Source: Exophiala sp. HKRS030
Taxonomy: Eukaryota > Ascomycota > Eurotiomycetes > Chaetothyriales > Herpotrichiellaceae
Assembly: GCA_023897205.1 (NCBI GenBank)
Contig: JAHWDD010000010.1
Span: 2,529,696 to 2,593,695 of the forward strand
Direction: 5' to 3'
DNA length: 64,000 nucleotides
A program made the position numbers and the translations under genes. Below, in pieces: positions 45,165 through 55,869 of this stretch. The stretch's first letter is position 1. Every line of letters begins with the position of its first letter. Below the pieces are notes generated by a model. That model made no database searches. It had not been told where the DNA came from and saw only the letters and a list, made by a program, of their open reading frames with translations.

Positions 45165-46857
45165 ATGCCGGACCAACATGTCACACCTTCTGAAAAAGAC
45201 CTGGAAAAGATCAACCAAGTCGAAGCACTCAACAGATATGCTCATCTTGGTATCGACGAAGCTGAAACCGAGTTCTTCGACAACTACCCTGCCGAGGAAC
45301 GCAAGAGATTGATTCGAAAGATAGATATCCGACTCGTGCCCTGCCTTGCTCTCCTCTACCTGGCAGCTCACATTGATCGTGCCAACATCGGAAATGCCAA
45401 AATTGAGGGACTTGACAAGGACCTCGGTCTTTCAGGAGTCCAATATAATATCGCGCTCAGTCTCTTCTTTGTGCCATATATCTTGCTCGAAGTACCATCG
45501 AATGTCGTTCTGAAGAAATTCAAGCGTCCTTCCTGGTACATGGGGATGCTAGTCATCTCCTGGGGCATAGTAATGACTTTCACTGGTCTGGTCAAGAATT
45601 TCGCTGGGCTCCTAGTATGTCGGTTGTTGTTGGGAGTTGCTGAGGCTGGATTTTTCCCGGGTGCAGTAAGAACTGCCTTCCGAACTCAAGAAATTGGACA
45701 CCCTGTAATAATGGCAACAGGTATACTTGATCACGCAATGGTATCATCCGCGTGAGCTGCAAACACGCATTGCTCTGTTTTACATGGCAAGCGCACTCTC
45801 TGGAGCATTCTCCGGTTTGCTTGCATTCGCGATTGCAAAGATGGATGGAACCGGCAATTTGCCCGGATGGGCTTGGATCTTCATCCTCGAAGGAATTGCA
45901 ACTGTATTCCTTGGTGAGTTAGCATCAAGAGTAGTCTCCTGGTAACATACTGACTAGTCTTATGCAGGTATTTCATGCTTCTTTGTCATGCCTGATCGAC
46001 CATCACTTTCTGGACGATGGCTTACCGAGAAGGAGATGCGATACATGGAAATTCAGAATCTGATCCGCGAGGGCGGCCGTTCGCATGAAAAGGTTGACAA
46101 GTTTCGCTGGAGTGACCTCGGTGCACTCTTGACCGATTACAAGGTCTATCTTCAAGCTTGGATTTTGTTTACCGCCAGCACTTGCGCTTATGGGTAAGGA
46201 TAGCCATACCATTTCAGTTCCCTACTAATATTCTCCTCCAGGCTCAAGTTCACCATGCCTAGCATCACCAAGAGCATGGGATACACTTCGTCTCAAGCTC
46301 AGCTACTTACCATTCCACCGTATGTAGCAGGAGCGATCAGTGCTTATTGCTTCTCAAGGCTGTCCGACAAATTTATGTGGCGCATGCCATTTGTTATGAT
46401 CCCGTTGTCGATCATTGTTGTTGGTTTCGCTATCATTATGCCACTGGCGCCCAAGATCACGACCCACATCGCCCCATGCTATATCGGAGTAGTACTCATT
46501 TGCGTGGGTCAATATCCCACGAACCCGGCGGGTTCTGCCTGGATCAGTGGAAACTTGGCCGGACCTTCGAAGAAAGCCATGGGCTTAGCTTTGAACATTG
46601 CGCTTGGGAACGTTGGTGGGGTCGTCGGCAGCTACATTTTCCTCGACGTCGAGAAGCCTGGATATCCAACTGGTTTCGGGACGGGGTTGGCCTTCGCTCT
46701 TGCAGCTCTTGTTTCAACCTTATTCCTCGAATACTCGTATTGGAGATTGAACAAGCAGCGTGCGGCCATGAATGAGGTTGAGATTAGAGAAAAGTACACA
46801 GATGAGCAGCTTGCCCGTCTTGGCGACAAGAGCCCGTTGTTCAAACATCAGCTATAG
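45165..46857 (+). CDS. MFS transporter, allantoate permease (Dal5/ACS) family, 511 aa
   Basis: Exons 45165-45665, 45721-45913, 45968-46193 and 46242-46857. Twelve helices are expected. Family marks are RKIDIRLVPCLALLYLAAHIDRANIGNA at the first helix (broken here for length: RKIDIRLVP, then IDRANIGNAKI), LLEVPSNVVLKK, LLLGVAEAGFFPG, and QYPTNPAGSAWISGN near the eleventh helix. The anion:cation symporter family carries organic anions such as allantoate, nicotinate, pantothenate, tartrate and some sugar acids with protons. The substrate cannot be told. Its position beside the A-T-R and AKR genes makes import of a carboxylic acid substrate attractive but unproven. Confidence 0.9.
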
Positions 46858-47561
46858 AGTTAGCGTGGAGGATTATTGATGTACCTGTTTGTATAGACGT
46901 TGATTAGTATGATGCAAATTTCGAACAGTTTGTCCTGACCCCGGATCTTTCCATTCATGTAAACCTTTGTGTAGCCGGACAAGTGAACAAGAACCGTCGT
47001 GGCCAAGGCTGCAGCCCGTCCATGGAGGACCACTGATCGAGCGTGCGAGACTAATCTCCTTGCCCTGCGGAAAAGTGACATGTGTCGCGAGAAGGACGAC
47101 ATCCATCTACCGAGGCTGGCAGCCACAAGCCTGGAAGCTTAGCTAATACTTTCGCTCAATCCATTGCAAATGAAGTAATGTTACCGACGTCGAGACTCTC
47201 CTGCCTCGGCATCCCGCCAATACTTTGACTGGAGAAGGACTCCTATTGGCAAACAATGTCGATCTAAAGCATCATGTAGTTCGTGGAACGGTGCTGCTTT
47301 AAACCAAAACATGCTGCTTTCAATCCCGTTCCAGCAGAAACAGGGCATACCTCGACTTATAACGGGCTTCCTCTAGGCGATTGCGGAATGAAAGCGCAAT
47401 ACGATGATCTAGGGCTCATACAAAGGGCGTATGGCATTGATGGTATAAAAGATATGTTAAGACATGATTGTTCGTCAATAGGATCTTCCTCCTTAGAAGT
47501 ATATCGTTGCGAGCTCAAGAGACGGGCAGCAAACGTACACTTGCGTATCGATCTTTTCGAC
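46858..47561. other. Intergenic region (0.7 kb)
   Basis: Transporter 3' flank and GST promoter. The frame that extends upstream of the GST start from 47283 shows no GST features. Confidence 0.5.
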
Positions 47562-48194
47562 ATGGCACCAATGAAACTGTTTTACTCCCCGGGAGCCTGC
47601 TCCCTTGCCTCACACGTCTTGTTGCGGGAAGTCGGAGCCGACTTCGAGCTGGTCAAGATTGCTTTCAAAAGCCCTGAACTTCTTGCAATCAATCCCAAGT
47701 TGAGGGTCCCCGTGCTCGCAATTGATGGCATCATAATCACAGAAACTCCCGCCATATTTACATTTATCTCTCAACTTGCGCCAGAGGAACATTTGCTGGG
47801 AAAATCCAATCTCGAAGTCGTTCGCACATATGAGTGGTTGAATTGGCTTTCAGGCACCTTACATGGCCAAGGGTTTGGGGGATCGCTTCGACCTGAGAGG
47901 TATATCGATGATTCCAACCATTTTCCGGGAATACGGGCCAAAGGATGGACCACTGTCAAGGAGTGCTTCGCGAAGATCGAGTCGCAATTGAATGGTCTGC
48001 ATGCCGTTGGGGACAGCTTCACTGTCGTGGATGTCTTCTTGTACATCTTTTATCGTTGGGGCTCATCTCGTGGTGAGGATATGAAAGGACAGTACCCGCG
48101 CTACAGCGATTTGGTGTTCAATCTTGCTGGACGCGAATCAGTCAAGCAGGCTCTTCTCGCGGAAGGACTCAAAACCTTCATCCCGAAATTGTGA
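47562..48194 (+). CDS. Glutathione S-transferase, beta/bacterial-like, 210 aa
   Basis: I set the start at 47562 (MAPMKLFYSPGACSLASHV) because the thioredoxin-fold domain begins there; upstream in-frame codons add nothing recognisable. The opening SPGACSLASH is the signature of bacterial beta-class GSTs, in which the Cys (here in GACS) binds glutathione. Next come LRVPVLAIDG (cis-Pro), ITETPAIFTFI with the Glu/Thr glutathione contacts, and a helical C-terminal domain with VGDSFTVVDVFLYIFYRW (N-capping box). It is intronless. It probably conjugates or detoxifies electrophiles in the cytosol, such as aldehydes made nearby. Bacterial origin is possible and testable by phylogeny. Confidence 0.88.
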   Translation: MAPMKLFYSPGACSLASHVLLREVGADFELVKIAFKSPELLAINPKLRVPVLAIDGIIITETPAIFTFISQLAPEEHLLGKSNLEVVRTYEWLNWLSGTLHGQGFGGSLRPERYIDDSNHFPGIRAKGWTTVKECFAKIESQLNGLHAVGDSFTVVDVFLYIFYRWGSSRGEDMKGQYPRYSDLVFNLAGRESVKQALLAEGLKTFIPKL

Positions 48195-48407
48195 AGGTAT
48201 TAGCGCCAATCCTTTTTTTGCCTCGAACGACATGTTAATTGAGTTTGTCGAAATAGTCGCGAGTATTGCTGTAGGTACAAGCGTGCTGACTATGCTCGAC
48301 GAGTGTTGTTGCTGAGACCAAAATAAAACGGTTGACATACCCCTGTCATGAATGACTTCATAGGTCCTCGAGCGTTCGCCGTAGAAGTACTTAAAAACAG
48401 TCCGCGA

Positions 48408-49628
48408 TCAGCCCAATTTTCTTCTTCTCCAACTCCAATGATTCCGAAGATTATCCTTCATTCCATTGCAAGCCCCCAAATCCGAAGTCCATGGACCTAA
48501 GCGGAGCTTCTGCGTTTCGATCGCTTGATCATAGTACTTTTGTGCTCCTCTATCACTGCCCACAGCACTATATGTCAACGCCGCATGACAGTACGCTGGA
48601 TCCGCGAAACCCTCCAGCCCGGATTCTTTGTACAACTTGACGAGGCGCTCTGCCTTCTTCACACTAGCATCAGATGTTGGACCCCAGTCAGCAAGAGATG
48701 ATTGCAGATCAGCAATTTCGTGGAGAAGCTCGTCTCCATCATCACCACGTGAACACCTTGAGCACTTGCATAAGAAATGAAAACCTTTGAACAGAGCATC
48801 TTGGCGTTCTTTGAATGTTACGAGTGGGTTGAGGTATGCAATTGTGATCTCTTCGTCTTTCCTGATCGGGCGAACGGCGTGAACTCGGTGCGCCAATGAT
48901 TCAGGTTCGAGATAGAACTGCGAATTGGGGCTGCAGTCGTGGTTGACTCGTGAGACTTCTGGAAATACTGCAAGGTGGCTGTGGTCGCCGACTTGCAGAC
49001 CGAATGCGTTCCCTGCTATGATGTCTTGAACAGGAATTTCAGGGTTATCAAACACGTTTGAAAGATTGAGGAAAGAATCTTTCGATGACCCCGGAAGCTG
49101 ATCAATTGCAAGCTGCAGGAGCCTTTCACGCTCATCTTTTGGAAGGAGCAATTCCGTGTACACCATCAGAACAGGTGTATTTGCTGTGATTGCATGTCCT
49201 CGTGGCAGATCGTTGGTGGCGAACATTCCAATGCCTTTGCCTGCCACAGATTTTGTGTACCATGTCCCTGAAAGGGAGTTGATCGCACCATCGTCGGGCT
49301 TGTTTTGATTCTCGAACAAATGAGATTCTGCGATCTCAAGCGCAACCTTCGGCGTCGTGAAAAGGGAGATCCCGCGGCCACCCGCGAACGTCCTACTGGA
49401 GTACACGCAGAGCTCGCTGTCGATGGCTTTCAGACGTGATGTGCAAGTTGGCGGAAAAGACCATGGCGACATGGAAGTTTGTTCCTCATCTTGAGAATGC
49501 AGGTCAAGTTTGCCTGCTTGGAAAAGATGTTGAAGTTCAATGCCATAGAGAGGTTCGGCGCAGAAAACTGGTAGGCAAAATTGACAAATCACGATAAGGG
49601 AAACTGCGGCTCCGTACAAGGCTCTCAT
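48408..49628 (-). CDS. SET-domain protein with signal peptide, 406 aa
   Basis: The ATG at 49628 begins MRALYGAAVSLIVICQFCLP followed by VFCA, a convincing signal peptide; the in-frame extension to 49691 starts at a GTG and would bury it. The SET region covers about residues 120-300: SVAGKGIGMFATNDLPRGH, then the catalytic-core RVNHDCSPNSQFY, EEITIAYL (usual position of ITYDY) and the post-SET CKCSRCSRG. Helices follow with an LYKESGLEGFADPAYCHAAL repeat-like part, as in SMYD-type or fungal SET proteins. SET enzymes methylate lysines on histones or other proteins. The secretory start is odd for such an enzyme, though fungi do have a group of SET proteins with predicted signal peptides. It is convergent with the GST. 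Confidence 0.82.
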   Translation of the reverse strand: MRALYGAAVSLIVICQFCLPVFCAEPLYGIELQHLFQAGKLDLHSQDEEQTSMSPWSFPPTCTSRLKAIDSELCVYSSRTFAGGRGISLFTTPKVALEIAESHLFENQNKPDDGAINSLSGTWYTKSVAGKGIGMFATNDLPRGHAITANTPVLMVYTELLLPKDERERLLQLAIDQLPGSSKDSFLNLSNVFDNPEIPVQDIIAGNAFGLQVGDHSHLAVFPEVSRVNHDCSPNSQFYLEPESLAHRVHAVRPIRKDEEITIAYLNPLVTFKERQDALFKGFHFLCKCSRCSRGDDGDELLHEIADLQSSLADWGPTSDASVKKAERLVKLYKESGLEGFADPAYCHAALTYSAVGSDRGAQKYYDQAIETQKLRLGPWTSDLGACNGMKDNLRNHWSWRRRKLG

Positions 49629-50439
49629 GTCCGCAAAGGGGTCCCAGCCTGATATCGGCCAACAATGAACAAAAGCCACTTGGGTGCCCACTGGCTAGAC
49701 AAAACTGGTGATTCGTACGCAGCAAAGATCAGAGATCTATCGTATGAAAGCAGATCGATCCCCTATCCAAGGGCACCAATCTACGTCACAAATTGTGTCT
49801 TCGCTCGCCAAGGCTGTAGAGCTGTCAGCCAAGAGTTTGCCCAGCGTTGATGGCTGACTTCCAAGAGATGCCAAAACTTGATTTCAAACGTTCTGACGAG
49901 TCACATCCTGTTCCCTATCACCTAAACTTTTGGGGACGCACCGACCAGCCTAGCATGCTTGCCGGTCAAAAGCATTATTCTTCCCGTTTCTTGTGACTGC
50001 TTGTGTGCTATGAGATCATTTGGTCAATGGGATAATCGACGTTTCCCATCGAGATTTCGATCTGCCATCAGAAAGTTGCACTTCCTGGGGACTTTAGGCA
50101 AGCTCACACGGGAATCGCGGCTTGTAGCGCGCCAGTAGCAGCACAACTTTGATCCCTTTGCCTGTGCACACTCCTCTGCTCCCCTGCTAGGACACTGTTC
50201 CCCCACAAACCAGTGCCTACCAATGTCGATGGTTGCATGCTATGAGGTCATCATACCGCAGGTGAGTATACCGGTGGGGAGATGGGATGATCTATGTAAG
50301 TGTGGACACGAGGCAGTCGTTGGATCATTGTTATAGCTCTAGATTGAAATGTCTATTTGAACTTGTGTATTCTCTTTTTCCGAACCTTCCCAGGGCATTC
50401 ATAGAGCCTCTGACAAACGTGTGTACCCAGGTCGACAAA
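49629..50439. promoter_or_regulatory. Divergent intergenic region (0.8 kb)
   Basis: Between the SET protein start and the DHA1 transporter start. No gene is supported; the in-frame extension upstream of 50440 back to 50287 is probably leader. Confidence 0.45.
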
Positions 50440-52263
50440 ATGACAGGCTCTAATAGGTCGTCAACCGTCTTGGGCGAGTCTGACCAAGACCGCTACAACG
50501 AAAAGAGTGTCGATAGCACTCCTGGCAAAAAGCAATCGCTGCTCGGCGTTGCTGGGGAGGATCTTGCCGCCACTGGGCAGGATTCCTCTGAGCCCAGACG
50601 AGCGGACGGCAAGGTTGAGCTCACAGAGGATGATGCATACGACAAACTTGGATACTGCCTGCCCGAATGGCGGAAATGGTCCATATTGGTTTTGATTCTG
50701 CTTATTCAGACATCGATGAACTCAAATGCCTCAATGTACGGATTCGCAGTCGAGGGTATCTCCGAAGAATATGGTGTTTCGGAAAGCAAAGCACGGCTTG
50801 GTCAGGCCATATTCCTGATCTTTTATGCTTTCGGTTGCGAACTCTGGGCACCGTGGTCAGAGGAGCTTGGTCGATGGCCAACGCAACAGCTATCACTCTT
50901 CCTTGTCAATATTTGGCAGATCCCCAGTGCCCTGGCACCTAACTTTGGGACCATTCTCGTCGCACGTGCTCTGGGTGGTCTTTCGACAGCTGGGGGTTCT
51001 GTCACTCTGGGAGTCATTGCTGATCTTTATCAACCAGAAGACACAGGATTTCAATATGCTGTTGCCTTTGTGATTCTGTCTTCAGTTGGCGGAGCCCCCA
51101 TTGGCGCAGTCATTGGCGGCTTTGTGGGTCAATACAGAGAATGGTACTGGATTTTCTGGACCTTGTTGATAATGGGCGGCATCGTGCAAGTTGCACACTT
51201 CTTCTTGGTTCCAGAGACTCGAGTGACAATCCTTCTCGATCGTGAAGCGAAGAAGCGCCGCAAGCATGGAGAATCTAACATTTACGGTCCAAATGAGTTG
51301 AAGCCTTTCAAGGAGCGCTTTAGCTGGACAGAAGTTGGCAAGATCTGGTGGCGACCGTGGTTGATGTTCTTCACGGAACCCATCGTCTTGTTCCTTTCCC
51401 TGTTGTCAGGGTTTTCTGATTCGTTGATCTTCACTTTCCTCGAGGCCTTCACACCAGTTTTTGAACAATGGGACTTTCAGACATACCAGATCGGCCTCTG
51501 TTTCCTCTCGTAAGTGCCTCTGTGTGCGAATTGGACTGGGTTACTCCTGCTGACCAAGCGTGTTACTAAAGATCGGTCGTGGGATACGTAATCTCATACC
51601 TGACTTACCTTCCGGTGATATGGCACCACAATCAAACCCGCAAAAGAAATCCTGATCTATTGACACCGGAGTCCAGGCTGTGGTGGCTCCTGTACTTAGC
51701 TCCACTGCTTGCGATCGGTCTGATGGGATTTGCATGGACTTCGCTTGGGCCTCCAGAAGTGCACTGGATAGCACCGTTGATATTCACCGCTATCGTCGGA
51801 ATTGCCAATTACGCCGTGTATAAGTCAAGCATTGATTATATGATTGCAGCATATGGCCCATATGCCGCGTCCGCAACTGGAGGTAACGATCTTGCAAGAG
51901 ACTTCCTCGCCGGTATTGCTGCGCTCTATGCTCACCCTTGTAAGTCCATATCTCGTAGGGAAGTCCTTTCCCTTGCTAATATGCATTGTCATAGTCTATG
52001 AAAACGTCGGAGGCGAAGATCGTCACCTCATATATCCCTCGGTTATATTATCTTGCCTGGCAGCTCTTGTTATCGTTCCCGTGTACTATTTCTACTACAA
52101 GGGTGAAGGCTTACGACTCAAGAGTAAATTTGCGCAAGAGTTAGAGATAGGTAGGAGGAAGAGAATGGAAAAAAGAAGAAGTACTGTTGGTGGCCCGCGT
52201 GGTAGTATGGCTGAGAAGCCAGGTGCCAGTGGGAGCCGTTCTAGGCAAGTCGAACAAGTGTAG
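50440..52263 (+). CDS. MFS drug:H+ antiporter-1 (DHA1) / polyamine-type transporter, 568 aa
   Basis: Exons 50440-51509, 51572-51939 and 51995-52263. A charged cytosolic N-terminus of about 85 residues precedes 12 helices. Motifs include WSEELGRWPTQQLS (loop 2-3), VARALGGLSTAGGSVTLGVI, GGAPIGAVIGGFVGQ (antiporter motif C) and WIFWTLLIMGG. A long central loop carries KERFSWTEVGKIWWRPW. The tail is basic and Ser-rich. Such proteins export drugs or polyamines, or sometimes pathway products, across the plasma membrane. In-frame ATG 50440 was chosen over 50287 because it is closest to the normal DHA1 start. The substrate is unknown. Confidence 0.9.
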
Positions 52264-52520
52264 GCTTCTTCAAGAGTGCTAGATAATTCAAACCATGATA
52301 GTTCTATTCTTACATTCAACTCTAGCGTTTCGTGCCCGCTGAAAATGCGGGTGCTTGTCCTTTCATGTCACGTGCCTGCATTGAAAATGTCATTGGCTCG
52401 GTGCTTTTCCAAATACGGAAATCTGTTTCAAATGACATCATTCACTCACTCCCTTGCCTGGAAATTTTCAGGCTGCGCGTCGCGGCTGAGATTTTCTCAG
52501 CGAATCCCCAGCGACGAAGA

Positions 52521-54268
52521 ATGTCAATTGTTGCCATCTCTTCCTTTGGGACTTATAATGCACGGAACATTCTATTTTCTTGTTTCTCTGTCCGTAGAGC
52601 TCATCTACACAGTATCTTCCTTCAGACTTCCTTGAATCACGCCGTGTTCCCAGATCCGATGGGTAAACGCAAGGCAATGCCCGTGCAACAAGCACGATTG
52701 AAATCTCACAAAGCGGCTCCGACTACTTCTGATCATGGGCGCAGTCTGACAATTCCAACAACGACACCCTCTTCATCGCTCCCTCCACCGTCTATTGAAG
52801 TTCCTGAGAGCACTCCGCGGTTCAAAGATCTACGAGGGCAACATGGGCTCGATTCTACCATCCTGGACACTCTTACCGATGATCTCAAGTTCGATCATAT
52901 GATGCCCGTGCAAGCCGCAACTCTAGAGCCACTTCTTCAGGGCAAAGATTGTTTGGCGCAGGCAAAGACCGGAACCGGCAAAACAATGGCCTTCTTACTC
53001 CCTGCGGTCAACACGCTTCTGAAGAACAGGGTTCAGCGTCTATCTACGCTAGTCTTATGCCCTACAAGAGAGCTTGCATTACAGATTGCAGACGAGGCTA
53101 AGAGACTGTTACAGCGATTCCCTGCTTACAAGGTCGCGACATCAATCGGTGGAACGAACAGGCCTACTGAGGCGAGAAAAATCCTTTCTGGTTGTGATAT
53201 CTTGGTAGCCACACCCGGCCGGCTTCTAGATCACTTGACGCAAGAACAGAGCATTTCTCTAGACTCAATCCAAACACTTGTTCTCGATGAAGCTGACCGG
53301 ATGCTCGACATGGGATTCCTTCCCGACATGAAGAGAATCCTGAGCTATCTACCCAAAGGCCCAAGGCAGACCATGTTGTTCTCAGCCACAATGGACGATC
53401 AAATAGCCAACGTTACTAAGCTTTTCTTACAACCCGGTTATGAATTCATTTCCACTATCCCTGAAGGTGAAGCGAATACCCACGAACGGGTTAATCAATA
53501 TCTTCTGAAAACTCCTTCTGTCAATGAGCACGCTCCCGCTTTGGTCTCTCTAATCAGAGCCGAACTTGCCAATGCAGACGAATTCAAGGCTATTGTGTTT
53601 GCACCAACCGCTGCCCAAGCAGACTTCTATGGTCACATTCTTGAATCATCCAAAGGACTGCCGCCTGTGTCGGTTCTACATTCGCGACTGTCGCAAACCA
53701 AACGCACCAAGATCACCGCAGACTTCCGACAATCTAAAAGAGCCATCTGCGTAGCGACCGATGTCATTGCACGAGGAATGGATTTTCCAGGCGTTACGCA
53801 TGTATTTCAAGTGGGATTGCCAGGAGACAGAGAGTCTTACATCCATAGACTAGGACGAACTGCCCGTGCAGGCGCCGAAGGTCGTGGTTTACTGATCCTC
53901 AGCGCAGACGAATCCATTTTTCTACGGCAGCTGAAGAACATCAAGGTGCAGACCTATCCGCCGACCTTGAATACAGCATTGAGGATGTCAAACCTGCTTT
54001 GTCTACATTAGAGTTCAAAGATAAAGTTTACCGAGCATGCTTGGGGCATTATAAGATGTCAGCCAAGTTGTTGAATTGGTCCTCTGAACAAGTTGTCCAA
54101 GAAGTGAACAAGTTTGCTCTCGAGGGTTTGGATTGTCCTGAGGTGCCTCCATTGGAAAAGAGCTTGGTAGGGAAGATGGGCCTCAAAGGTGTACGTGGTC
54201 TTGTTGTTGTACCAAATGCACCAAGAACCGCTGCAGATCGGCGCGGCGATGGCAACAGGAGACGTTGA
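52521..54268 (+). CDS. DEAD-box RNA helicase, probable mitochondrial MSS116-like, one frame break
   Basis: Core motifs in order: Q motif FDHMMPVQAATL, I AQAKTGTGKT, Ia PTRELALQ, Ib GG and TPGRLLDH, II DEADRMLDMGF, III SAT, IV VFAPTAAQADFY, V ATDVIARGMDFPGV, VI YIHRLGRTARAG. The N-terminal part is basic with Ser/Arg (RRAHLHSIFLQTS), fitting a mitochondrial presequence. The helicase would act on mitochondrial RNA splicing or translation, as MSS116 does in yeast. I start at 52521; an in-frame ATG at 52365 is also possible. Between 53957 and 53963 one base is missing: the frame before reads IKVQTYPP, the frame after reads LEYSIEDVKPALSTLEFKDK and a normal C-terminus. With one C or G added the length is 582 residues. 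Confidence 0.85.
53957..53963 (+). other. Apparent one-base deletion (frame break in DEAD helicase)
   Basis: The helicase C-terminal domain continues in the neighbouring frame directly after this CCGCCG stretch. Confidence 0.7.
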
Positions 54269-54493
54269 AAGCCCGTGTGAAACGAATCTTGAACGGGATC
54301 ATAAACTGTTTCGGTTGGATACAACTGGATGTTTCCACGACAGGTTGTGGCACGTTGAAGACAACAGAGCTTTGTACATGGAGTACCTCCAACTACCTTG
54401 ACTCAGGCTGGACTGGATGCCAGGAATCTGGTTCTACCTATATCGTGGACTCCATTCATGGCCAATCCAAACAAGACAGGTGATTTACCAATT

Positions 54494-55320
54494 TTAGAAA
54501 AGGCTTGTAAATGCCATATCGGATGTGATCAGCGCGCCACTCAACGAGCTCGATTCTGCTGATGCGAGGAATACCGCTAGTCGAGCAACTTGTTCAAGCG
54601 GAATTCTATCTGCCTCTAAGGCCTGCCCAGCTGTGAAAGCCAATTTAGAACCTTCCGGATTCATTCCATCTACCAATGCAGATCCGATGTTGGTGTTCAT
54701 TCCCGAAGGCATAATTAGGTTACACCTTATCCCTTTTTTACGATAGAAGGCGGCAGTATTTTTGGTCAAACCCAGCAATCCATGTTTGCTTGATGTGTAA
54801 GCGGCACCTATAGATTTTCAATACTTGTACTCGCACATGTGGGAGGTGGCATACCTGCAAAGAAACCGCCCTGGGAGCTCAACGATCCAATGTTTACAAT
54901 GGCAGCATCTGAAGCTGAACGTTGAAGGAAATGCTGAATGGCAATTTTGCTGAGCAAGAAAGGGGCCGTCAGGTTGACTGCTATCACTTTATCCCAGAGA
55001 CTCTTCTCCAAATCGCCAACAGGATCGAATTTGTCCATGATTCCAGCATTGTTGACAAGAACATCAAGTTTCCCATAGGCTTTTATGGTTTGCTCAATCA
55101 ATGATTTTACTGAGTCTTCGTCTGCGATATTGCATTCGACAGCAAGTAGTCTTTCTTTCCCAGAGAGTTCCTGTGATGCCGTGTCCAGCAAGGATTTGTT
55201 GATGTCCGCAATTACCACATTTGCGCCATTCTCGAGGAGCTGTTTTGATATCTCCTTTCCCAAGCCTCCAGCGCCTCCCGTGACAAGGCATGTTTTTCCT
55301 GACAACGTTGTACCCGCCAT
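54494..55320 (-). CDS. Short-chain dehydrogenase/reductase, 259 aa
   Basis: Exons 55320-54855 and 54807-54494; the intron is 47 nt. The classical SDR pattern is clear: LVTGGAGGLGKEI (TGxxxGxG), NNAG in VLVNNAGIMDK, IVNIGSLSSQ (catalytic Ser), AAYTSSKHG (catalytic Tyr and Lys), and IRCNLIMPSGMNT. It oxidises or reduces an alcohol/ketone with NAD(P)H. The closest named families cannot be settled from sequence alone. It is convergent with the helicase gene and is followed upstream by the sugar porter on the same strand. Confidence 0.93.
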
Positions 55321-55869
55321 TGTTGTTGCAGAGCTCAGCTAATTGATCTTGTGGATCGAGTAGGAATTGTAGTTTGAAGTCGGCTATGTTATGAGGGGCA
55401 AACGACTTATCCTAATGGTCAAGAACAGAGGTGTCACAACAGTATGGGACTCGTGTCGGAGAACCGTGAAATCAATCTATGGTTAGTCAGCGTCTCCAGG
55501 AATATGCTCTGCGGCCAGCCGACGACTAAATACTTTTTGAGGAAGACAGTAACTGTCCTTCTTGGTGGACGCATCGCTGCTGAAGGTGGGGTTTCGGACC
55601 TGATTGCTCTTGCCCGTCGTGCCCGTCACAATGTCTGCGACTGCCAGCAATTCCCCTTGCGGAACGCTCTTTCCTCTCCGGATTCCGGATCCTTGCGGAT
55701 GTCAGGCCATCATCACGTGAAAGAAGAATTCTACTTGTGGGTCGCAAGGTTATGTGATTGATTTTATTATTCGGTCTATAACCTACCGACCTGAGGCTTC
55801 GTGAGAGATCGAATGTTGACGGAATCTCCGAAGCCTCGGGTCGGATTATCCCGTAATGTGCCATGGCGG
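55321..55869. other. Intergenic region (0.55 kb)
   Basis: It holds the SDR promoter and the 3' end of the sugar porter. Overlapping open frames on both strands have no recognisable content. Confidence 0.5.

Noticed and set aside
47283..47561. Longer N-terminus for the GST
   Set aside because: The 93 extra codons show no GST features and the thioredoxin fold begins cleanly at MAPMKLFYSP.
49629..49691. Longer N-terminus for the SET protein
   Set aside because: It starts at GTG, not ATG, and would hide the signal peptide.
55526..55864. 112-codon minus-strand frame after the sugar porter
   Set aside because: Basic, low-quality composition and no domain; it sits in the 3' flank.
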